A stretch of DNA of 64,000 nucleotides from Niastella sp. Its GTDB lineage: Bacteria; Bacteroidota; Bacteroidia; Chitinophagales; Chitinophagaceae. Positions 10,049-16,881 of the stretch are shown piece after piece (the first letter of the stretch is position 1; each line of letters starts with the position of its first letter). The position numbers and the translations under genes were made by a program. The notes beneath the pieces are model-generated. The model ran no database searches, was not told the DNA's origin, and saw only the letters and a list, made by a program, of their open reading frames with translations. The stretch covers positions 1-64,000 of the forward strand of contig JAGIBF010000039.1 of assembly GCA_017744515.1 (NCBI GenBank), given 5' to 3'.

Positions 10049-12475
10049 ATGAAATACGCATCCGTCTTTTATACCTTATTGGCTTTGTTCGTTTTATCCG
10101 TTACACCCCGGTTCGTTCATGCACAAAAAATAGATTCCATGATCAATGTGTATGGCGAACGTTTTCCGCAGGAAAAAGTGCATATCCATTTCGATAAAGC
10201 ACTATATAACCCTGGAGAGACGATCTGGTTCAAAGCCTACTTGTTTTCCGGCCTGCTGCCTTCAGGCCTTAGCCATAACTTTTACACAGAGCTGATAGAT
10301 CCGGCCACGGGCAAAGTGTTGCAAAGGAAGATCACGCCCATCTTCGAGGCCAGTACCGCTGGTTCATTCGACCTGCCGGTTACCACCACCAATACCTCCC
10401 TTATTTTTAAAGCTTATACTACCTGGATGCTGAACTTCGATACAGCATTCGTGTACAGTAAGAATATTCGCATCGTTGGCAAGAACGCAGTGGCCGATAA
10501 AGCACCTGCCGACAACAAGACTACGATCACGTTCTTTCCCGAAGGAGGCGACATGATCGCCGAGCTGTCCAACCCGGTAGCATTTAAGGCTACCGATAAG
10601 TTTGGCGCTCCGGTGGGCGTGAAAGGAGTTGTAAAAGATGCCAAAGGAAAGGAAGTAGCTTCTTTTACCAGCCTGCATGATGGCATGGGTAAGTTTGAGC
10701 TGGAACCAGCTCCCAATACCACTTATTATGCCGAATGGAAAGATGAGAAAGGTAAATCGTATAAGACTGATCTGCCGGCATCCAGACCCAATGGCGCTTT
10801 GCTGCAAATGATCGGTTCCGAAAAACTGCAGTCGTTTATCATCAAGCGCTCTGCCAATGCCGGCCCTGAGCTGAAGAAGCTCTACCTCGTTGGTAATATG
10901 TATCAGCAGGTGGTGTACAAAGCAACCATCAACCTTACCAACAACTTCATGACCAGTGGCACCATTCCTATTGCGGAACTGCCCAGTGGTATCCTTGAAA
11001 TGACTTTGTTCGATAGTAACTGGCAGCCACTTGCCGAGCGGATTGTCTTTCTCAATAAAGAGGATTACATATTCGATGCTACCATTAGCCCTGCTGTGAA
11101 GAATACCAATAAGCGTGGCAAAAACACGATCACCATTGAAGTCCCTGATACCCTCCGGTCGAATCTGTCTATTTCTATCACTGATGCTGCTATGGCCGAT
11201 AAGGGAGAAGACAATATCATTTCACGGCTCTTGCTTACCGGCGATCTTAAAGGACGTGTGTTCGAGCCTTCTTATTACTTTAATGTGGTAGACGACTCCA
11301 CCCGTTATTACCTCGACCTAGTGATGCTTACCAATGGCTGGCGCCGCTTCAAGTGGCAGGACCTTGCCGCTGGTAAACTGCCCGTTCTCAAATACCAACG
11401 TGATAATTTCCTGTCTCTGCGAGGTGAGGTGTTGGGCGTTGCAAACAGTCAGATACCGCCAGGTTCTACCCTCAATATGTTTATGGAAGCCAAAGACTCT
11501 TCCCGCCAATTGTTCTCATTACCGTTGGATGCGCGTGCGCAGTTCAAGGAAGAAGGATTGATATTCTTTGATACCGTGAAGCTGTATTACCAGTTCAACA
11601 AGGATAAAAGGTTGACGGAAAGAGCTGTGGTCAACTTCAATAATGGTACTTTAAGAAATCCGGGTACGCTGCCACTGGATTCGGCCTGGCGCATACCGGT
11701 GCCGCTCGATACCAGTGCGCTGAACCGCAGTAAGTTTATTGCAGCCGAAGCAGAACGCATACGGCCCGAGATCGATAAGCGTATTAAGACGCTCGAAGCG
11801 GTGACGGTAAAGGCCAAACAGAAATCTACCAAAGACCTGATGGACGAGAAATATGCCCGTGGTCTATTTGCGGGCGGTGACGCTACTTCATTCGATATGG
11901 TCAATGATCCATTTGCCCAATCTGCCCAGAATATCTTCCAATACCTGCAGGGCAGGGTGGCTGGTTTGCAGATCAATATGAATGGTCCCAATGGGCCCAC
12001 GTTGACCTGGCGCCAATCCAACACTTCCATATTCCTCGATGAAATGCCTGTGGATGCACAGACGATCCAGAACATTCCTGTAACTGATATTGCGTATGTG
12101 AAAGCTTTCCGTCCGCCTTTCTTTGGCGCTTCCGGTGGCGGTGCAGGTGGCGCTATCGCGATCTATACCCGCAAGGGCAATGATCAAAAAGCCAACAATG
12201 CGGCTATACCAGGTGGCATGGAAAAGAACCTGTTGGCAGGATATGCTTCATTGAAAGAGTTTTATTCTCCTGATTACTCCAAAGAGAATGACTTATTCGA
12301 AGTGGCGGACGTGCGTACAACCTTATACTGGTCTCCCTACATCCTTACCGATAAATCAGCTCGTCGTACTACCATCACTTTCTACAACAATGATGTTACC
12401 AGGCGTATCAAAGTGATCCTCGAAGGTATGAACGAAGAAGGCCGCCTTACACGGGTGGAGAAGTTGATAGAGTAG
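10049..12475 (+). CDS. Secreted MG2-like / TonB-plug domain protein without a barrel
   Basis: An 808-residue exported protein with a signal peptide ending near FVHAQ. The N-terminal part (KVHIHFDKALYNPGETIWFKA) matches the macroglobulin MG2-type fold seen in a common but uncharacterised Bacteroidota family. Residues about 590-710 resemble a TonB-dependent receptor plug: EAVTVKAKQK, then GRVAGLQINMNGPNGP, FLDEMPVDAQTIQNIP and GGAGGAIAIYTRKG. The C-terminal 100 residues contain FYSPDYSKEND and WSPYILTDKSARRTTITF, as in that family. No TonB-dependent outer-membrane barrel follows, so it is unlikely to be a transporter itself. It is followed by a strong terminator at 12498. Confidence 0.8.
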   Translation: MKYASVFYTLLALFVLSVTPRFVHAQKIDSMINVYGERFPQEKVHIHFDKALYNPGETIWFKAYLFSGLLPSGLSHNFYTELIDPATGKVLQRKITPIFEASTAGSFDLPVTTTNTSLIFKAYTTWMLNFDTAFVYSKNIRIVGKNAVADKAPADNKTTITFFPEGGDMIAELSNPVAFKATDKFGAPVGVKGVVKDAKGKEVASFTSLHDGMGKFELEPAPNTTYYAEWKDEKGKSYKTDLPASRPNGALLQMIGSEKLQSFIIKRSANAGPELKKLYLVGNMYQQVVYKATINLTNNFMTSGTIPIAELPSGILEMTLFDSNWQPLAERIVFLNKEDYIFDATISPAVKNTNKRGKNTITIEVPDTLRSNLSISITDAAMADKGEDNIISRLLLTGDLKGRVFEPSYYFNVVDDSTRYYLDLVMLTNGWRRFKWQDLAAGKLPVLKYQRDNFLSLRGEVLGVANSQIPPGSTLNMFMEAKDSSRQLFSLPLDARAQFKEEGLIFFDTVKLYYQFNKDKRLTERAVVNFNNGTLRNPGTLPLDSAWRIPVPLDTSALNRSKFIAAEAERIRPEIDKRIKTLEAVTVKAKQKSTKDLMDEKYARGLFAGGDATSFDMVNDPFAQSAQNIFQYLQGRVAGLQINMNGPNGPTLTWRQSNTSIFLDEMPVDAQTIQNIPVTDIAYVKAFRPPFFGASGGGAGGAIAIYTRKGNDQKANNAAIPGGMEKNLLAGYASLKEFYSPDYSKENDLFEVADVRTTLYWSPYILTDKSARRTTITFYNNDVTRRIKVILEGMNEEGRLTRVEKLIE

Positions 12476-12497
12476 ATGCCATTAATAATAAATAATT

Positions 12498-12533
12498 AGC
12501 CCGTTGCAGCAAGTAGTTGTAACGGGCTTTTTT
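12498..12533 (+). terminator. Rho-independent terminator after the plug-domain gene
   Basis: AGCCCGTT (12498-12505) pairs with AACGGGCT (12521-12528); the stem extends inward by GCA/TGT with one wobble. A run of six T ends at 12533. It lies 22 nt after the stop codon at 12475 and reaches the stop codon of the convergent gene. Confidence 0.85.
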
Positions 12534-13116
12534 ATTTCCTGATGACCGTAATGGTTTTTGTTGCCGGGGTAGCGGGTGGTTCCTGTTGGCTCGAATCCTG
12601 CGTGGAATCAGGAGGCGGTGGTGGCAACTTGCTATTATAAGTAAGTAAAAAAGCATTGTACATCTTCATCATAGGCCCGTTAAGCCGGAGTTGTTTACTT
12701 TGCTGATCATCGATGATGCCAGTGGCTTGCAGCGTATCCCGCAGGCTGTTGACTGCAAAACTGATCTTGTAAGGTATATCCTGCTGCTTATTGACTTCTA
12801 CATCATAAAACCAGGCATGGGCATAGTCCAGGTAAAAAGTAACCGACTTATAGTTTTTATCAAAAGCGTTCACGGCGCTGTCCAGTGATACCTCTTTCAG
12901 GGGGATGGAATCCTGTTGGTACCAGCCGCTATCCCGGTAAGTAACCTCCGTAGGGTTGTAGGCGGCAAAGATCCGCAGCTTTTGGCGGATAGAATCAGGT
13001 GTATTATGCAAGGCAATCGTATCGTAGGGAGCAAGCGTTTTCTTCTGAGTAGCAAAGTAATACATACCAGCTCCGGCCAATACCATTATCAATAAGATCA
13101 GCAAGGTGGTGCGCAT
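12532..13116 (-). CDS. Small membrane-anchored hypothetical protein
   Basis: I recognise no family. The ATG at 13114-13116 gives 194 residues beginning MRTTLLILLIMVLAGAGMYY, an N-terminal transmembrane anchor or uncleaved signal. A TTG 39 nt upstream would add 13 residues but gives a worse signal. The middle part is soluble and rich in D, Y and aromatic residues (AHAWFYDVEVNKQQDIPYKISF). The C-terminal 40 residues are low complexity with PPPPP, QQ and repeated Ser/Thr/Pro, ending in TITVIRK. It is convergent with the plug gene and divergent from the peptide gene at 13281; whether it belongs to the peptide export locus is unknown. Confidence 0.6.
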   Translation of the reverse strand: MRTTLLILLIMVLAGAGMYYFATQKKTLAPYDTIALHNTPDSIRQKLRIFAAYNPTEVTYRDSGWYQQDSIPLKEVSLDSAVNAFDKNYKSVTFYLDYAHAWFYDVEVNKQQDIPYKISFAVNSLRDTLQATGIIDDQQSKQLRLNGPMMKMYNAFLLTYNSKLPPPPPDSTQDSSQQEPPATPATKTITVIRK

Positions 13117-13206
13117 CTTGGTTGTTTTATGGTTGGATAGCACAAATCTATACAATTTATGTGCCTGCCTCTTTTAAAACCAGAAGGTTTAATTTATCCA
13201 TGCTGC

Positions 13207-13216
13207 GGTTAGGTTA
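13207..13216 (+). promoter_or_regulatory. GGTTAGGTTA element upstream of peptide 1
   Basis: The ten bases GGTTAGGTTA end 65 nt before the ATG of the first leader peptide. The identical ten bases occur 64 nt before the second peptide start (13544-13553). An A/T-rich block (AACTTTAA, 13233-13240) follows about 17 nt later and could serve as a -7 region. This is either a shared -33 element or an operator; the XRE protein at 14283 is one candidate to bind it. Confidence 0.5.
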
Positions 13217-13280
13217 CTCCGTACACTTATGTCAACTTTAAGGATTCAAACATCATTATCCACTTAAACACAGTACGATT

Positions 13281-13448
13281 ATGAAAAACAATCAGTTCTC
13301 TCCTATGACAGAGAAAGAGATGATGGAAGTAAACGGTGGTGGCTTACTGGATGGTATTCCTATCCTGGGCCCATTGCTTTCGCCCATCTTGACGCTCCTG
13401 CAACAACTGCTGGCTTCTCTGGGCCTGCCAATTAATTTGCCTGTATAA
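13281..13448 (+). CDS. Double-glycine leader peptide 1 (bacteriocin-like, 55 residues)
   Basis: A short gene of 56 codons. Residues 1-21 form a double-glycine leader: QFSPMTEKEMMEVNGGG, with the hydrophobic/acidic spacing and Gly-Gly end used by C39 peptidase exporters. Cutting after GG or GGG leaves a core of about 34 residues that starts LLDGIPILG and ends LGLPINLPV. The core has one charged residue (Asp), no Cys, and many Leu, Pro and Ile, so it is very hydrophobic. The second peptide at 13617 shares the leader and both core ends. A matching exporter and adaptor are encoded at 14682-18042 on the other strand. It has its own terminator at 13472. A bacteriocin or signalling role is inference; no immunity gene is recognisable. 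Confidence 0.8.
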   Translation: MKNNQFSPMTEKEMMEVNGGGLLDGIPILGPLLSPILTLLQQLLASLGLPINLPV

Positions 13449-13471
13449 GGATGTCGGGAATATTAGTCAGG

Positions 13472-13501
13472 AAAGGCCGGGTGCACAACCGGCCTTTTTT
13501 T
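13472..13501 (+). terminator. Rho-independent terminator after peptide 1
   Basis: AAAGGCCGG (13472-13480) and CCGGCCTTT (13489-13497) form a perfect 9-bp stem with an 8-nt loop, followed by a T run to 13501. It begins 23 nt after the peptide stop codon, so each peptide gene seems to be its own transcription unit. Confidence 0.9.
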
Positions 13502-13543
13502 ATATCCATGTTACAACCTACGGCTATAATTTAAACATACAGT

Positions 13544-13553
13544 GGTTAGGTTA
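13544..13553 (+). promoter_or_regulatory. GGTTAGGTTA element upstream of peptide 2
   Basis: The second exact copy of the ten-base element ends 64 nt before the ATG at 13617, almost the same spacing as in front of peptide 1. An A/T-rich AATTTTAT (13571-13578) follows about 17 nt later. The surrounding sequences of the two upstream regions are otherwise unlike, which makes the shared block stand out. Confidence 0.5.
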
Positions 13554-13616
13554 ATAGATGGATTAAAGGGAATTTTATCGCGTAAAAGATTCCTTTCATT
13601 TCTAACCAATTTTTTT

Positions 13617-13904
13617 ATGACAAACTTTGCACAATTCTCAGCACTGTCTGAAACAGAAGTAGTAGCTATCAATGGCGGTGGTCCTCTGGATGGCGCTCTG
13701 ACCGGCGTTAACAACCTGCTGACTGGTCTTGGTAATGCGCTTACTGGTGTAGGTGGTGTTACTACTGGTGCTGGTAACGCACTCACACTGATCGGCGCCG
13801 GCACTGGTAGCGCTCTGAATCAGACAGGTCTTGGTGTAAACACTTTGTTGACTGGCCTCGCAGGTCTGCTCAACGGCTTGGGTAACATCAACCTGCCTAT
13901 CTAA
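13617..13904 (+). CDS. Double-glycine leader peptide 2 (Gly/Leu/Thr-rich, 95 residues)
   Basis: The ATG at 13617 gives 95 residues; an upstream GTG would add 25 basic and hydrophobic residues and break the leader alignment. The leader is FAQFSALSETEVVAINGGG, aligned residue by residue with peptide 1. The core of about 73 residues begins PLDGALTG and ends NGLGNINLPI. Its middle is a degenerate repeat of LLTGLGNALTGVGG-like units with many GxxxG pairs, a pattern that favours close packing of membrane helices and is common in class II bacteriocins and class II microcins. There is no Cys and only one charged residue. No modification enzyme of lanthipeptide type is nearby. Its transcript runs about 190 nt past the stop to the terminator at 14065. 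Confidence 0.8.
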   Translation: MTNFAQFSALSETEVVAINGGGPLDGALTGVNNLLTGLGNALTGVGGVTTGAGNALTLIGAGTGSALNQTGLGVNTLLTGLAGLLNGLGNINLPI

Positions 13905-14064
13905 TCGCTTCCCGTATTAGTACATCATTCACTTCCAGGGGACTCGTATTCCCGGACGTCAGTTATACTGAATGGGCCTCTGTGCCCGGTTAGGAACTGG
14001 TGACATTAACGCATTCACTTGGACGGTGACGGGCAACCAGAATTTATTTTATTCTGTAGCCTAT

Positions 14065-14094
14065 AAAGGTCGGCTTTTATGCCGGCCTTTTTTT
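14065..14094 (+). terminator. Rho-independent terminator after peptide 2
   Basis: AAAGGTCGGC (14065-14074) pairs along all ten positions (one wobble) with GCCGGCCTTT (14081-14090), loop TTTTAT, followed by a T run to 14094. Confidence 0.9.
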
Positions 14095-14179
14095 GTGTCC
14101 CTGCCTTTGCGGAAAAGGTGGTTAATCGAAAGTAGTTAATAAAGCAGGTTACTAAAAGCGGTTAGTTATAACTTAAAAC

Positions 14180-14224
14180 GAGGAGACATCTTTCGCTTGC
14201 GACACAAGCAAAAGATGTCTCCTC
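14180..14224. repeat. Long near-perfect inverted repeat
   Basis: The arm GAGGAGACATCTTT (14180-14193) is exactly complementary to AAAGATGTCTCCTC (14211-14224). After a single mismatch the stem resumes with GCTTG / CAAGC and a 5-nt loop CGACA. That is 19 pairs in 45 nt, with no T run on either side, so it is not a standard terminator. It stands between the peptide 2 terminator and the end of the XRE gene. Confidence 0.75.
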
Positions 14225-14282
14225 ATTACTAAGCCAAACAACCTTGTATATGATGCGCTGTACTGATTTAAAGCGGATAGTA

Positions 14283-14609
14283 CTAATAACTGCTTCTGCG
14301 CCACACGGTATTGGGCTTAGGCACTTCCACCATGTCCATCAATTCAGAAGGTTTGATCTGGAGTATCTGACACAATTCATAATACCTGTCGAGTGTAATC
14401 GGTGTTTTGCCGTTTTCCAGCCGGCTGTAAGCGTTCTGGGATATGTGCAACATCAACGCCATATATTCCTGCGAGTATTCCCGGTTTCGGCGCAACGTCC
14501 TGATCTGCGTGGCAATTAACTCAGTAGGTGATATTGTTTGCTGTAACATAGTTTCAGTTGGTTTTTTCACAGGCCCTTTCTGGCGTTGCCGGCGGGCTTT
14601 GTTTTTCAT
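14283..14609 (-). CDS. XRE-family helix-turn-helix regulator
   Basis: A small DNA-binding protein of 108 residues from the ATG at 14609; an ATG at 14549 would give 88. The HTH_3 fold is clear in the C-terminal half: IATQIRTLRRNREYSQEYMA, then the recognition part LHISQNAYSRLENGKTPITL and YYELCQILQI. The N-terminal 30 residues are basic (KNKARRQRQKG). It lies 72 nt downstream of the C39 exporter gene on the same strand, so it is probably cotranscribed with hlyD and the exporter. A role in controlling the two peptide genes is inference from position. Confidence 0.85.
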   Translation of the reverse strand: MKNKARRQRQKGPVKKPTETMLQQTISPTELIATQIRTLRRNREYSQEYMALMLHISQNAYSRLENGKTPITLDRYYELCQILQIKPSELMDMVEVPKPNTVWRRSSY

Positions 14610-14681
14610 GTAAAGAATATATTTGGATAATGGCACTAACACAGATCAATAAACTGTTCATGACTGTTTCCTTATAACCTC

Positions 14682-16844
14682 TTACACAGTGACCAGGCCC
14701 TGGTGCTGCTCCCACAATTGCGCATACATGGCTTTGTTGGCCAACAGTTCTTCATGCGAACCCTCCTCATGCAATAGTCCATTCTTCAGTACTACGATCT
14801 TATCGGCTTTGATGATCGTGCTCAACCGGTGAGCAATGATGATGATGGTCTTTCCTGCTTTCCTCCATCGCTGCATGGTGCTTTGCACCAGTTGGTCGGC
14901 AATAGGATCGAGAGAAGAAGTAGCTTCATCCATGATCAGGATATCCGGCTGCCGGTAGAGGGCGCGGGCAATAGCCAGTCTTTGGCGTTGTCCACCTGAT
15001 AAGGTGGCGCCATGTTCGCCCAGCCAGGTATTGAAGCCACTGGGCAATTGCTCGATGAATTCAACAATGCCCAACTCAGTGGCAATGTTGAGCACACGTT
15101 GCATGTCCGGTTCAATATCTCCCACGGCAATGTTTTCCAATACGGTGCCGGCAAACAGGTCAACTTGTTGTGGTACCACACTCACCCGCTGACGCAGGCT
15201 TTCCATATCGAGGTACTTGATGTCTTTGCCACCAATGCTGATATGACCACTGCGCACCGGATAGATATTTTGTAATAAGGACATCAGGGTCGACTTACCA
15301 CTGCCGCTTTCGCCTACGATGGCAGTAATGCGGCCTGCTGGTATGATGAGGTTGAACTGTTTGAAGACTTCTGCGCGGGTGCCATAACGAAATCCCACAT
15401 CATGAAATGAAATATCTCCTGTAGCACCCGGCGCCAGCTTGATCTTATTGGTACTATCCTCCTGCTCCAGGTCCATGATCTCAAAGAGGCGGTCAGCGGC
15501 TATCAAAGCATCCTGCATACTTTTGTTGGCGCCTATAATGCTCATCGCTGGACCCGTGAAATAACCAATGAGCGCATAAAAAGAAAGCAGCTCACCGGCG
15601 CTCAGGCTGCGGTTCACTACCATATAAGCTCCTATCCATAACAATACTATTACCAGCAGGCTGGTGGCAAAGCTGGCCACACTGCCTGAGTAAATATTGA
15701 AGATGCCGGAGCGGTAGATGGTTTGCAATAGCCGTATGAACCTCGATTCTGTTTTCATATTGGCATGTTCTTCCAGTCCGAAACGTTTAATAGTGCTGAT
15801 GGTGTTCAGTGATTCAACCAACTGGCTGCCCAGCTCTGCATTGTGTTCCATCAGCTTACGTTGCCACTTCTTGTTGAAACGGTCGCTTGCCATGTACAAC
15901 AACACATATATGGGAATAATGGTAAGTACCAGCAGTGCCAGTTTCCATTGGTAAAAGAACATCACGAGGAAAGAAAAGACCACAATGAAAATATTGACCA
16001 CCAGTCCGGTTGCCGTTTCATTAATGAAAGCCCTGATCTTGACAGCGTCGGTAATGCGTGATGTGATCTCGCCCACCCGCATGGTATCGAAGAACTGTTG
16101 CGGTAATTTCAGCAGGTGTTTATAATAACCCAGTATCAGCCGTGCATCGATCTGCTGTCCTGTCTTCATCGCAAAAATGCTTTTGAAGCCGCCAATGAAT
16201 AACTGCAGCAACAGGATAAGCAGCATCACAATGCCCATAAGGTTGAGCAGGCGGGTATTGCCTCCGATCAGTACATGGTCTACAATGTTTTGAACATATA
16301 GCGAGGTGGATAAACCAAGTATGGTGTATACGGCTGAACCAAAGATGATTTGCCCGGTAACTTCTTTGTGTGGGCGCAGCAGCAACCAGAAGCGCCGCAG
16401 GTGCGATATCTTTTCATTGCCTTCCCGGAAGGTTTGTGCCGGCATCAGCAATATGATCACGCCGGTCCATATCTCTTTGAATGCTTCATGCGGATACGGA
16501 TGCAGTTCGCCATCAGCAGGGTCCATCACCTGCACGTAGTCTTTGGTTACTTTATAGATCACTACATAATGGCTGAGGCGTTTATTGAGGACCACATGCG
16601 CGATAGCTGGAACAGGCATATTGAAGAGGGCATCGAAAGGCCCTTTTACACCTTTGGCATCGAAGCCGATCTTTTGGGCTGCTTCAATAAGGCCCAGTAC
16701 ATTGGTGCCCTTGGTATCGGTGCCTGCATATTGACGGATGGCGGCAATAGGCAATTGAAGGTTATAATAACCTGCTACAGATTGCAGGCAAGCTGCTCCG
16801 CAGTCAGTGATGTCATGCTGTTTAACTTTAATGGCTTTCTTCAT
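14682..16844 (-). CDS. C39 peptidase-containing ABC exporter (PCAT)
   Basis: A 720-residue bifunctional exporter that cuts double-glycine leaders and moves the core peptide across the inner membrane. The N-terminal C39 domain has QHDITDCGAACL with Gln9 and Cys15, then His92 (LSHYVVIY) and Asp108 (VMDPADG), so the catalytic set is complete. A six-helix ABC membrane domain spans about residues 160-430. The ATPase domain has Walker A GESGSGKST near 512, signature LSGGQRQRL near 616, Walker B ILIMDEATSSLD and the H-loop IAHRLST. The adaptor gene hlyD is 37 nt upstream. The obvious substrates are the two leader peptides at 13281 and 13617. No TolC-type outer-membrane protein is in the window; one from elsewhere would be needed to cross the outer membrane. 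Confidence 0.95.
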   Translation of the reverse strand: MKKAIKVKQHDITDCGAACLQSVAGYYNLQLPIAAIRQYAGTDTKGTNVLGLIEAAQKIGFDAKGVKGPFDALFNMPVPAIAHVVLNKRLSHYVVIYKVTKDYVQVMDPADGELHPYPHEAFKEIWTGVIILLMPAQTFREGNEKISHLRRFWLLLRPHKEVTGQIIFGSAVYTILGLSTSLYVQNIVDHVLIGGNTRLLNLMGIVMLLILLLQLFIGGFKSIFAMKTGQQIDARLILGYYKHLLKLPQQFFDTMRVGEITSRITDAVKIRAFINETATGLVVNIFIVVFSFLVMFFYQWKLALLVLTIIPIYVLLYMASDRFNKKWQRKLMEHNAELGSQLVESLNTISTIKRFGLEEHANMKTESRFIRLLQTIYRSGIFNIYSGSVASFATSLLVIVLLWIGAYMVVNRSLSAGELLSFYALIGYFTGPAMSIIGANKSMQDALIAADRLFEIMDLEQEDSTNKIKLAPGATGDISFHDVGFRYGTRAEVFKQFNLIIPAGRITAIVGESGSGKSTLMSLLQNIYPVRSGHISIGGKDIKYLDMESLRQRVSVVPQQVDLFAGTVLENIAVGDIEPDMQRVLNIATELGIVEFIEQLPSGFNTWLGEHGATLSGGQRQRLAIARALYRQPDILIMDEATSSLDPIADQLVQSTMQRWRKAGKTIIIIAHRLSTIIKADKIVVLKNGLLHEEGSHEELLANKAMYAQLWEQHQGLVTV

Positions 16845-16881
16845 GGTATTGGATAAAGTATTGGTTCGGGTAAATAGACAA

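Larger units (their letters stand above)
13905..14282. other. Intergenic region between peptide 2 and the XRE gene
   Basis: These 378 nt hold no credible gene. The first 160 nt are the untranslated 3' end of the peptide 2 transcript, with short complementary segments (ACTGGT near 13999 and ACCAG near 14037). The terminator at 14065-14094 follows, then a long perfect inverted repeat at 14180-14224. The rest shows no feature I can name. Confidence 0.6.

Noticed and set aside
12580..12610. tRNA-like GGCTCGAATCCTGC
   Set aside because: It lies within a coding region and no acceptor, D or anticodon arms can be drawn around it.
13542..13616. Upstream GTG start for peptide 2, adding 25 residues
   Set aside because: The addition would bury the leader; the ATG at 13617 aligns it residue by residue with peptide 1.
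13281..13904. Lanthipeptide interpretation of the peptides
   Set aside because: No Cys in either core and no LanM, LanB or LanC-type enzyme in the window.
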